Source: Candidatus Adiutrix sp. (GTDB lineage: Bacteria > Desulfobacterota > Desulfarculia > Adiutricales > Adiutricaceae). Taken from it: a stretch of 9,510 nt of DNA. The position numbers and the translations under genes are program-made. Numbering within the stretch: position 1 is the stretch's first letter; each line of letters starts with the position of its first letter. The DNA lies in NCBI GenBank assembly GCA_031273445.1, contig JAISRV010000309.1, forward strand, positions 1 through 9,510, read 5' to 3'. Positions 1-5,635 of the stretch are shown here, piece after piece. The notes under the pieces are model-generated. The model ran no database searches. It was not told where the DNA came from and worked only from the letters and a program-made list of their open reading frames with translations.

Positions 1-218
1 GTTCCGGCCTTATCCGCCGCCAGCCCGGCCCCGGCCGGCTCTCCGGCCGCCCCGGCGCTCCGCCAGCGACCTGTCTCCGGCGCCCGGCAGGCGCCCTGAC
101 ATTCATTCGGCGGCGGCGATTTCCGGGTCAAGTCCGGCACGGCCGAGCAGGCCAAAAATGGAACCAGCAAAACGACCAAGCTTATAAGTTTCAGACGATT
201 AAGGATGAAGTCGGTCAT
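1..218 (-). CDS. N-terminus of a secreted or lipoprotein-type surface protein (partial, runs off left edge)
   Basis: The frame opens with ATG at 216-218 and stays open for 72 codons to the window edge. The protein begins MTDFILNRLKLISLVVLLVP and continues FLACSAVPD. That is a basic n-region, a hydrophobic core and either a lipobox-like FLAC (Cys24) or an ordinary cleavage after CSA. Downstream it becomes rich in Ala, Gly and Pro. A weak ribosome site, AAAAGG, lies about 9 nt before the ATG. The first 14 residues match the start of the adhesin pseudogene at 1179-1645 (MSGFFVNRLKLVSL), and the Gly/Ala-rich part matches the fragment at 2861-3307. The gene is therefore inferred to be another member of the same inverse-autotransporter family, but the diagnostic beta-domain would lie outside the window. 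It could instead be an unrelated lipoprotein that shares only this leader. Confidence 0.55.
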   Translation of the reverse strand, partial: MTDFILNRLKLISLVVLLVPFLACSAVPDLTRKSPPPNECQGACRAPETGRWRSAGAAGEPAGAGLAADKAG

Positions 219-302
219 GTGAATAAGCCTTTTCGGTTAATTAATATTTAGATTCGCGAACAAAAACGCGCCCAAGCCGGAGGCCGGGCGTAATACGTAA
301 TA

Positions 303-498
303 GACGAGAGAGAGCAAAAAACAGGCCAACTCTGGGATATAAAGAGCTTCAGTCAACTTTATATTTTCTGCCCGCATGAGCTTGCCCTGGCCTGAAAATA
401 AACTTTGAAGGATGGGCGCTTTTCCTAAGGGCTGTATCAATTATTACTCGGGCATCCTAACATAAAGGAGACCAAACCGCCAAGAACTTTTTAAGGCC
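303..498. repeat. Diverged direct repeat, copy A
   Basis: This copy lines up with 653-859 at a nearly constant offset of 348-350 bp. Shared blocks include gagagagcaaaaa, gtcaacttta, ttttctgcc, aactttgaa and accgccaaga, ending in ctttttaaggcc. By eye roughly three quarters of positions agree. No terminal inverted repeats or transposase are seen. It may be a relic of a mobile or regulatory element, or a local duplication. Confidence 0.7.
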
Positions 499-610
499 AA
501 GCGACACGGCTCAAAGGCCACGGACAAATCGAGCCGGACGAAGCGCCGTTAATTTCAAAACCAGAAAGATTACGCTCTTTGCTTTCCCAGGTTGCCGGAC
601 TCATGACTCA

Positions 611-650
611 TAGATGTTAATAGATGTAAATAGATGTTAATAGATGTTAA
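611..650. repeat. 10-bp tandem repeat, four units
   Basis: Four consecutive units of tagatgttaa occur, the second reading tagatgtaaa. The array lies immediately before copy B of the larger direct repeat. The units are too short and have no spacers, so this is not a CRISPR array. It could be a slippage tract or a cluster of binding sites; nothing in the sequence decides between them. Confidence 0.85.
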
Positions 651-652
651 AT

Positions 653-859
653 GAGTAGAGAGAGCAAAAAAAAGGCCTGCTCTGGAGTGGAAAGAATTTC
701 GGTCAACTTTATGTTTTCTGCCTGTGTGAGCCTGACCTGGATTGAAAATTAACTTTGAATGACGGGCGCCTTTTTTAGGGCTGCATCAATGACTACCCGG
801 TCATCTAACATGAAGAAGACCGAACCGCCAAGAGCTTTTTAACATAGCTTTTTAAGGCC
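653..859. repeat. Diverged direct repeat, copy B
   Basis: This is the second copy of the element at 303-498. It has a small insertion near its end (aacatagcttttt). It contains the inverted repeat AGAGCA...TGCTCT around an A-rich loop (about 661-683), which is weaker in copy A, and ATGAC...GTCAT near 789-804. The Rpn relic begins about 13 bp after it ends, so the copy may border an old rearrangement. Confidence 0.65.
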
Positions 860-871
860 GGCTTTTTATAG

Positions 872-1178
872 ACTATACAGTACGAGAGTATCGGCCGCTT
901 TGAGATAACGAACCCGGAAATGCCGCCGGAGGCCATCGGCGGCAAATTCTGCCGCCTTGACGTCAATATGACCGTGGACGGCCGGCGGATGGATTTGGAA
1001 ATACAGGTCCAGGACGAACATGACTTCCCTGAGCGCTCGCTTTTTCATTGGGCGCGGGAATACAGCGCCGCGCTCGGCGGAAGCATTGGAGGCGCCGATT
1101 ATGGAACAGGTCATCAGGGCCTACCGCGACTGACGAGTTTAAGAGGCTGGAACGCATGAGGTCGGATGCGCGGCAATC
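872..1178 (+). pseudogene. Rpn-family / PD-(D/E)XK nuclease (PDDEXK_2) relic
   Basis: Three plus-strand frames read in order resemble one Rpn-type (recombination-promoting nuclease / transposase-like) protein. From 872 the first frame reads YESIGRFEITNPEMPPEAIG, then GGKFCRLDVNM and MDLEIQVQDEHDFPERSLFHWAREYSAAL. This carries the RLD aspartate and ExQ pair of the PD-(D/E)XK core and the family's ERSLFxWAxxY segment. A second frame (about 1083-1130) gives ALEAPIMEQVIRAYRD and a stop. A third (from 1135) gives EFKRLERMRSDARQSA, as in the C-terminal helical part of these proteins. The N-terminus is missing, the middle is deleted and there are at least two frame changes. A full-length member is normally about 300 residues; roughly 100 remain. 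It is certainly not functional, and the family call rests on recognised motifs only. Confidence 0.75.
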
Positions 1179-1645
1179 GGCCGGGCGCTCTTCCACAAAA
1201 TGGCCGTCGTAATCCTTTGAGTCCTTCCAAGCGCTCAGGGGCGTGTAATAGTCGGCCGACAATCGCAGCCAGTCATACCAAGCCTCAAGGCCGGCCCCGC
1301 CCCGGGTGTGGCTGCGCGAAAAATCCTGATCCAGAAAGACGTTGTAACCCAAAGCAAAATTCTCGCTGAGGAAAAAACGCTGCCCCAGGCCGAAGTTAGC
1401 GATGACCCGGTCATTGGCCATCGTGCGCAGACCCGCTTGGGCGAAGAAAGTCGTGTTCTCGCTGTCGTAAAGGGGATAGAGAAAATCGCCGGCGCCGGTC
1501 GCCTCGCCCTGGCCGTTGACCCGCAAACTGAGGCGGGCTTTGCCGTAAGCGCTCAGCCGGCGGTCTGTCTCCGGCGGCCGGCAGGCGCCCTGACATTCAT
1601 TCGCAGGCTGACAAGTTTCAGGCGATTAACGAAGAAGCCGCTCAT
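1179..1645 (-). pseudogene. Inverse autotransporter (intimin/invasin-type) beta-domain pseudogene
   Basis: Intact members insert a 12-stranded beta-barrel in the outer membrane and export a C-terminal adhesive passenger. The frame around 1179-1560 encodes the start of such a barrel: LSAYGKARLSLRV, then DFLYPLYDSENTTFFAQAGLR, ANFGLGQRFFLSENFALGYN, VFLDQDFSRSHTRGGAGLEAWYDWLRLSADYY and the WKDSKDYD...EERPA element. All are hallmarks of the IAT beta domain. Homology stops at ERPA (1179), where the Rpn relic begins, so the rest of the barrel and all of the passenger are gone. At the 5' end an ATG (1643-1645) with a good ribosome site (AAGGGAG, 7 nt away) starts MSGFFVNRLKLVSL. The hydrophobic signal core is then deleted, the frame shifts, and the piece between leader and barrel is missing. 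From the ATG the frame stops at codon 31. Confidence 0.88.
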
Positions 1646-1721
1646 GAGTCGCTCCCTTATTGTCTATTGTCGACGCAAAATAAAAATGTCCGGGTTCCAG
1701 CCGGAAAGCGGCTTCAGGGGC

Positions 1722-1739
1722 CGGGGCAATTGCCCGGAA
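1722..1739. repeat. Palindrome upstream of the adhesin pseudogene
   Basis: ccggggcaattgcccgg contains the perfect 12-bp palindrome gggcaattgccc. It lies between the end of the gene at 1802 and the ribosome site of the adhesin pseudogene. No T-run follows it on either strand, so it is not a standard intrinsic terminator. It could be a protein-binding site or an inefficient terminator for the 1802-2338 gene. Confidence 0.4.
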
Positions 1740-1801
1740 AAATTATTGTCTGTTGCAAAGCTTGGCGAATAACGTGTGAAAATTGGCGGGAATTAGCAAT
1801 A

Positions 1802-2338
1802 CTAACCAGTTGTTGCCCCCAGGGCTTTTTGTTGAAGCTCGATATAACGCTCCCGGATGGCGGTCAGATTGTCCTTACGCTGACGGAGGATCAACTTTTC
1901 GAAGTGACTGCCTTTACCGGCCAGGCGATTGGTCAGCCTGGCCGAGTGACTTTTCAGAAAGTCCCTGAAAGCGTCCAGGGGCAGCCCCGCCTCTTTTTTC
2001 TTGGTGGGGTAGGTCTGGGCGCTGGCTTCATAGCCTTTGGGATCATTGACGATCACGTTTAGGCACTTGGCGGCGTCATCAAGTTGAGCCGCCGCCGTCT
2101 TCAAGCTTTGCGCTTCTTCCGGAGAGTTTGCGTCATATTTCAACGCATGACGAATCATGATTCTTTCGCTATCCAAGAGCGCATGAATATCTTTTTCAGC
2201 GGCCTGTCGGCGGAGAAAAGACAATGTTTTGCCGCAACTTTTCTCCTGATCTTTGTATGGCCGACTTTCCAGAACCTGTCGGCGAGCTTTCCAGTCCCGG
2301 TTTAAATGCTCGAATAGTTCAGCGGTCAAGCCAGCCAT
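1802..2338 (-). CDS. Hypothetical helical protein, second gene of a small overlapping pair
   Basis: I do not recognise this 178-residue protein. The ATG at 2336-2338 (MAGLTAELFEH) is preferred over the one five codons upstream, because GAGGAG lies 7 nt before it. The sequence is rich in Lys, Arg, Glu and Gln, with little predicted beta structure, no signal peptide and no membrane segment. Stretches such as EEAQSLKTAAAQLDDAAK and the C-terminal IRERYIELQQK suggest long helices. It overlaps the 3' end of the 2319-2549 gene by 20 nt, so the two are almost certainly translated together. A small acidic protein followed by a larger basic one in one compact unit recalls a toxin-antitoxin or other two-part module. 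That is inference from layout only; no catalytic motif of a known toxin is visible. Confidence 0.7.
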   Translation of the reverse strand: MAGLTAELFEHLNRDWKARRQVLESRPYKDQEKSCGKTLSFLRRQAAEKDIHALLDSERIMIRHALKYDANSPEEAQSLKTAAAQLDDAAKCLNVIVNDPKGYEASAQTYPTKKKEAGLPLDAFRDFLKSHSARLTNRLAGKGSHFEKLILRQRKDNLTAIRERYIELQQKALGATTG

Positions 2339-2549
2339 CACCGAACTCCTCATTGGCCTCTGACAAATCCCAATCAGAGTTTCTTACGTATTCGGCGCCG
2401 TATATTTCTTTCGCCGCCATGACCAGATGAGGGGCCATGGGCAGCATTTTTAATAGACGCATTTCTTCGTCATGATCGCCGGCGTCCGAAGCTTCAAGAG
2501 AAGCCCGGATAATTTCAGCCTCTTCTTCCAGGGTCAGTTTAGCCATCAT
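2319..2549 (-). CDS. Hypothetical small acidic protein, first gene of the pair
   Basis: This encodes 76 residues beginning MMAKLTLEEEAEIIRASLEA. Either of two adjacent ATGs could be the start; AAGGCGGTGA just upstream is a good ribosome site. The protein is strongly acidic and helical in its first third, with a central MLPMAPHLVMAAKEIYGAEY segment and an acidic C-terminus ending EEFGDGWLDR. I do not recognise a named family. It has its own likely promoter (2612-2640) and is followed by an overlapping larger gene. Its size, charge and first position would fit an antitoxin, although no DNA-binding fold (helix-turn-helix, ribbon-helix-helix, AbrB) is evident in the sequence. The reading frame is intact, unlike the adhesin pieces on both sides. 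Confidence 0.75.
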   Translation of the reverse strand: MMAKLTLEEEAEIIRASLEASDAGDHDEEMRLLKMLPMAPHLVMAAKEIYGAEYVRNSDWDLSEANEEFGDGWLDR

Positions 2550-2574
2550 TTCACCGCCTTTCTTGCGAAAATTC

Positions 2575-2630
2575 TAATCAGAACCGCAGCGGGAAAGCGC
2601 CCGCGTATTGTATTGCAACATAATCAGAAC
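2575..2630. promoter_or_regulatory. Direct repeat taatcagaac around the promoter (possible operator)
   Basis: The 10-mer taatcagaac occurs at 2575-2584 and again at 2621-2630. One copy lies between the proposed -35 and -10 boxes and the other lies in the transcribed leader of the small-gene pair. The placement would suit a repressor made by the pair itself, as in many toxin-antitoxin units. The repeat is seen directly; the regulatory role is inferred. Confidence 0.4.
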
Positions 2631-2640
2631 GGTTTGGCAA
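2612..2640 (-). promoter_or_regulatory. Probable promoter of the small-gene pair
   Basis: On the minus strand TTGCCA (2635-2640) and TGCAAT (2612-2617) are separated by exactly 17 bp. They match the sigma-70 consensus at 5 of 6 and 4 of 6 positions. Transcription would start near 2605, leaving a leader of about 55 nt before the first ATG. An overlapping TACAAT could serve as an alternative -10 box. Confidence 0.5.
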
Positions 2641-2813
2641 GGGGTTCCCGACTTCGGTGCTCTTGACTTCACCCCCCTCTAGGCAGACCGAGGCCTTTCG
2701 TGCTATTGATGGTTTGACAGGTCGGCGGGGCAACAACGCTGGGGCCTGTCGGAAGCGCCGGAAAACATAGGTAGGTAGGGCTTTTCACCCTGATATAAAT
2801 TAAGTCGTCAAGC

Positions 2814-2846
2814 GGGGCCGTCTTCCCCGGAGGGAGAGGCGGCCCC
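2814..2846. terminator. GC-rich hairpin, terminator-like but without a T-run
   Basis: ggggccg (2814-2820) pairs with cggcccc (2840-2846), and the interior tcttcccc...gggagagg pairs almost throughout. It lies 15 bp beyond the stop of the 2861-3307 frame, so it could end minus-strand transcription from there. The T-tract expected of an intrinsic terminator is absent on both strands. Confidence 0.35.
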
Positions 2847-2860
2847 TCATAAAACCGCGG

Positions 2861-3307
2861 CTACCGGCGACAAACAACATTGTAAAAGTAGCCGGAACCG
2901 GCCGACAGGGCCTGCTCCAGCAGCCGCTGGCCGAGATCGCCGGAATCCCAGCGGTTAGACGATTGCGGCCCGTAGGCGCCGTCGGGGTGGCGGCGGTAAG
3001 TCTGGCCATAGGTCAGGCGCGGGCTGAAGCGCATCCGCGAGGCCCGCGCGTAAGCCGACTCGTCCGTTTCAGCCGGGCTTAAGCCCGGCCAGACCCAGCA
3101 GCCCCAAAACCGCGCCGGCCGCGCCGGACGTTCCGGACGCGCCGGACGTTCCGGACGTTCCGGACGTTCCGGCCGTATCCGCCGCCGCCCCGGCGCGGCC
3201 CCGGCCGGCTCTCCAGTCGCCCCGGCCGCCCCGGCGGACGGCGAATACGGCGCGGCCCCGGCGTTCCGCCAACAGACATTGCGGACGATGGTCGACAGGT
3301 TGGCCAA
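2861..3307 (-). pseudogene. Damaged N-terminal segment of a surface protein related to the adhesin genes
   Basis: The longest open frame runs from a TTG at 3307 to a TAG at 2861 (148 codons); no ATG or clear ribosome site exists before the upstream stop at 3341. Its early part (SAGAAGATGEPAGAAPG) matches the Ala/Gly-rich part of the gene at 1-218. Its late part (DESAYARASRMRFSPRLTYG...GDLGQRLLEQALSAGSGYFY) looks like ordinary protein. It would fit the linker that precedes an inverse-autotransporter barrel. Between them, a 9-bp tandem repeat reads as Pro-Glu/Ala-Arg in this frame but as collagen-like Gly-Thr-Ser in the neighbouring frame (3069-3272), which ends in a stop. Relative to the 1-218 copy there is a 5-nt length difference just before the repeat. 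No signal peptide and no barrel remain. It is most likely a pseudogene; a short functional protein cannot be excluded. Confidence 0.4.
3126..3176. repeat. 9-bp tandem repeat ggacgttcc
   Basis: Five to six units of ggacgttcc, with variants ggacgcgcc and ggccgtatc, run in tandem. Because the unit length is a multiple of three, changes in copy number keep the frame. On the minus strand one frame gives Gly-Thr-Ser repeats (collagen-like Gly-X-Y) and another gives Pro-Glu-Arg repeats. Confidence 0.8.
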
Positions 3308-3435
3308 GAGGCTTTTGAAGCTGTGTACAATCGCTTCCGCTTATGGTTTCCTTGTTGATGCTTTCTTGCGAGCGCTTTCAGATTTTTGAGCCGGAGCCGC
3401 AGGGTCGCAGGGTCGTTTTAGCGGCCGAGGCGTTG

Positions 3436-3444
3436 TGATATAAT
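3436..3444 (+). promoter_or_regulatory. Extended -10 promoter of the metallophosphoesterase gene
   Basis: tgatataat is a perfect TATAAT with the upstream TG of an extended -10 element. The -35 position (3416-3421, ttttag) is a poor match, as is usual for extended -10 promoters. It would give a leader of about 105 nt before the ATG at 3557. Confidence 0.55.
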
Positions 3445-3475
3445 AACCGGGTCCATCGTCATGCGGACCGAGCGG

Positions 3476-3516
3476 CCGGATGAGGCGGCGGCTTGCTCCC
3501 GTCAGAAGCCGCATCC
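3476..3516 (+). other. Leader hairpin before the metallophosphoesterase gene
   Basis: gcggctt (3488-3494) and aagccgc (3506-3512) form a 7-bp stem with an 11-nt loop. The outer ggatg/catcc segments can extend it across a bulge. It lies in the predicted 5' leader. No known riboswitch class is recognised, and it may simply be a stable leader structure. Confidence 0.4.
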
Positions 3517-3556
3517 GCGCCCTAACGGATTGTAACCGTATATTCTCAAGGGGCTT

Positions 3557-4762
3557 ATGAAAATTTTCTTTCTTCTGATCATCGGCGGCTACGCCTTTAT
3601 AAATGCCTGGATACTCTGGTGGGTCTGGCGGGCTCTGGCTGGAACCGGGGCGCTCAGGCTCTGCGTTTTTTTCGTCATCCTCATATGGTCGCTCTGTTTT
3701 CCCCTATTGTACAAAAGCCCCGGGAACTCTTGGCCTGAAATAGCCTTGTTCCGCGCGGGCGCGTTTTGGCTTGGAATATTCATCTATGTCTTTGCTTTGG
3801 CGCTGCTTGCGGATGCCTATGGTTTGGCCGGCAAGTTCCTGGGCCTTGCCTCCGCGAATAGGCCCCGCCTTCAGACCTGCCTGTTCGTTATCGGCCTGCC
3901 CTTTCTCATTGGATGCGCGGGCTGGCTGAACGCCGCCTTCCCGGTGGTCAAAAAATATGAACTCGCCGTCAGGGTTGACCGGCCTATCCCGGAGTCAGAC
4001 AAAGGGCTGACGATCGCGGCCATTTCCGACCTGCATCTGGGAAAGACCATTACCGCCGCCAGACTGGAGAGAGCGGTCAATTTGTTGCTGCCCCATAAGC
4101 CCGATGTGGTCTTTTTTCTTGGGGATATGCTGGACGATCATATCAGACTGGATATTGAAGGACTGCGGACGGCCTTGTCCCCTCTCAGGCCGCGCCTGGG
4201 TCTCTGGGGCATTGCCGGAAACCATGAATACCATGCCGGCGACGACATCGACAAAAGCCTCGCGGTCCTGGAGCAAATCGGCCTCAACATGTTGCGCGAC
4301 GAGTGGCGTGTTTTAGACGGCGGGCTGCTGCTTGTGGGACGCGACGACCCGGCGGGGGAACGGTTAAACGGCAGGAAGAGGAAAAGCCTGGACGACATCC
4401 TGCGAACCGTGCCGGATGTTTTTCGGGATTTTCCGCTCATCGTGCTCGATCATCAGCCGAATGACCTTGGCGCAGCGCAAAAGGCCGGAGCCGCGCTGCA
4501 ACTGTCCGGGCATACGCATTACGGGCAAATCTGGCCTTTCAACCTGGTGGTGGACAGGCTTTTCGAAAACGCGCGCGGACGCTCCAGGCGCGGGGAAACC
4601 CATTACCTTGTTTCCGTTGGAACCGGAACCTGGGGGCCGCCCATACGGAACACCGCGCGGCCTGAAGTCCTGCTGGCCCGCATACGGTTTTTACAGCGCG
4701 ACGGACCGGAAACCGGCCATTCTCAATCAGCATTACCCCCGGGCCATACACTGGCAGATTAA
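3557..4762 (+). CDS. Membrane-anchored calcineurin-like metallophosphoesterase
   Basis: This encodes 401 residues; the ATG follows AAGGGG by 3 nt. Four hydrophobic segments fall within about residues 3-27, 34-52, 67-95 and 107-130, so the enzyme is held in the inner membrane with the catalytic domain after residue 150. That domain has every metal-binding motif of the family in order: SDLHLG (Asp158, His160), GDMLDD (Asp190), GNHEYH (Asn222, His223), DHQP (His299) and SGHTHYGQIWP (His319, His321). The layout matches the YkuE/YaeI-like group of dinuclear phosphoesterases. These may act on lipid-linked or envelope phosphoesters, but the substrate cannot be named from sequence. The family's C-terminal strand ends near LLARIRFLQ. 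The last 20 or so residues are poorly conserved in character and overlap the convergent TOPRIM gene by 30 nt, so the natural 3' end may have been altered when that cassette arrived. Confidence 0.92.
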   Translation: MKIFFLLIIGGYAFINAWILWWVWRALAGTGALRLCVFFVILIWSLCFPLLYKSPGNSWPEIALFRAGAFWLGIFIYVFALALLADAYGLAGKFLGLASANRPRLQTCLFVIGLPFLIGCAGWLNAAFPVVKKYELAVRVDRPIPESDKGLTIAAISDLHLGKTITAARLERAVNLLLPHKPDVVFFLGDMLDDHIRLDIEGLRTALSPLRPRLGLWGIAGNHEYHAGDDIDKSLAVLEQIGLNMLRDEWRVLDGGLLLVGRDDPAGERLNGRKRKSLDDILRTVPDVFRDFPLIVLDHQPNDLGAAQKAGAALQLSGHTHYGQIWPFNLVVDRLFENARGRSRRGETHYLVSVGTGTWGPPIRNTARPEVLLARIRFLQRDGPETGHSQSALPPGHTLAD

Positions 4763-5635
4763 TTGTTTTAGATTACGAAAATCCCGCGGTTGGTTATTGG
4801 GAGCTTGCCTTAAAAGGCTCCTGGCAACATATGTCATTTTCGCTGATCCGGCGATCTGTTTGCCTTCTGCATCACAAACCTTAAAACATGTATTTATAAC
4901 CTGGGATAATACAGGCTTACCTTGAATTAAATCCAGCCATCTCCCTGATCCGTATTCCAATTTCGCTTTTCCGCCGGTCAGGCAATTCAGGCTTTGATTA
5001 AACCTTTGCTTAATTTCCTCGTGGCCGCAAAGCGTTGCCGTCTGTTTGGAGTGATCAGAAAAATTAGATGCGTTCAGCAGTTTGGCTAAGGCATCATCCG
5101 GCGATTTGAAGTCATTTAGGTTGCTGAATTTCTCAATCCATGTTTCTTTACATTCTTCTCTTATTGAAACTATCACTTGATTGGCCACATCAAGGTAAAG
5201 GCGCGCCTGGGCTGTTTGTAATATTTTTTGTTTCAATTCTTCAAAAGTGACTTTTAAGTGGGTTGACTGAGATAGATAATCAGGATCAAGAAAATAATTC
5301 TCAATTTCACGTTTCCGCCATATCAATAGATTATATTTGGCAGGATCAGGAAAACAATTCCAGCAGTCGTCAATAATACTATCCTGATGATGATCACGGT
5401 CAATGAGAAAATAGTAATGAGGATGAGAAGCGGCCAGAGCCTGGGCAGCGCTTTTTATATGGAATGAAGGGCCCAGCCACTTAATTGTAATCGGGGTGGG
5501 CTGATCTTCAAACAAAACATCCAATACAGACGGATCAAATGATTTTTGGCTGTCGCCTTCCACATATAGAATATGTTTGCTGAGGCCTGAAACCTCATCA
5601 GAGTCTGGTTCAAGTCTTACATTAATATTCTCCAT
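4733..5635 (-). CDS. DUF4435-like TOPRIM protein, AriB-type effector of a PARIS-like defence pair
   Basis: This encodes 300 residues from the ATG at 5635, chosen because GAGG lies 6 nt upstream; a TTG four codons earlier is less likely. The N-terminal half has the TOPRIM signature: ILYVEGDSQKSF with the key glutamate Glu26, and YYFLIDRDHHQD with the DxD pair Asp79/Asp81. It is followed by the WRKREIENYFLDPDYL segment (about 106-121) typical of DUF4435 proteins. The C-terminal half is mostly helical and unassigned. The gene overlaps the ATPase gene by 14 nt and must be co-translated with it. In PARIS, the TOPRIM partner AriB is held by the ATPase AriA and released on sensing a phage protein, then cleaves host tRNA and arrests growth. 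That activity here is inference by family. The gene is much AT-richer than its neighbours. An alternative is the broader ATPase-plus-TOPRIM group, including AbiL-like and split OLD systems. Confidence 0.8.
   Translation of the reverse strand: MENINVRLEPDSDEVSGLSKHILYVEGDSQKSFDPSVLDVLFEDQPTPITIKWLGPSFHIKSAAQALAASHPHYYFLIDRDHHQDSIIDDCWNCFPDPAKYNLLIWRKREIENYFLDPDYLSQSTHLKVTFEELKQKILQTAQARLYLDVANQVIVSIREECKETWIEKFSNLNDFKSPDDALAKLLNASNFSDHSKQTATLCGHEEIKQRFNQSLNCLTGGKAKLEYGSGRWLDLIQGKPVLSQVINTCFKVCDAEGKQIAGSAKMTYVARSLLRQAPNNQPRDFRNLKQLICQCMARG

Larger units (their letters stand above)
219..871. other. Gene-free, AT-richer stretch with repeats
   Basis: I see no convincing protein gene here. A 67-codon frame on the minus strand (237-440, TTG start) is interrupted by a stop five codons in when compared with the second copy of the repeat, so it is not conserved as coding sequence. 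The stretch contains the paired ~195-bp direct repeats and the 10-bp tandem repeat listed separately. It ends where the Rpn relic starts at 872. Confidence 0.6.
2550..2860. other. Intergenic region upstream of the small-gene pair
   Basis: I see no gene here. The stretch contains the promoter and repeated 10-mer of the small-gene pair (2575-2640) and an inverted repeat GACAGG...CCTGTC at about 2717-2752 with a smaller inner CGGC/GCTG pairing. It also holds the strong GC hairpin at 2814-2846. No tRNA or recognisable structured RNA was found. Confidence 0.5.

Noticed and set aside
237..440. 67-codon minus-strand frame with a TTG start
   Set aside because: The homologous copy at 653-859 has an in-frame stop five codons in, and no ribosome site is seen, so it is a chance frame in a repeat.
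611..650. Possible CRISPR array
   Set aside because: The units are only 10 bp, directly adjacent with no spacers, and no cas gene is nearby.
866..1114. 82-codon minus-strand frame
   Set aside because: It is antisense to the Rpn relic, whose plus-strand frames carry recognisable motifs.
1308..1772. 154-codon plus-strand frame across the adhesin pseudogene
   Set aside because: It is the antisense of the inverse-autotransporter barrel sequence and has no recognisable features.
2819..2860. Confident intrinsic terminator
   Set aside because: The hairpin is strong but no T-run follows on either strand, so it was listed only with low confidence.
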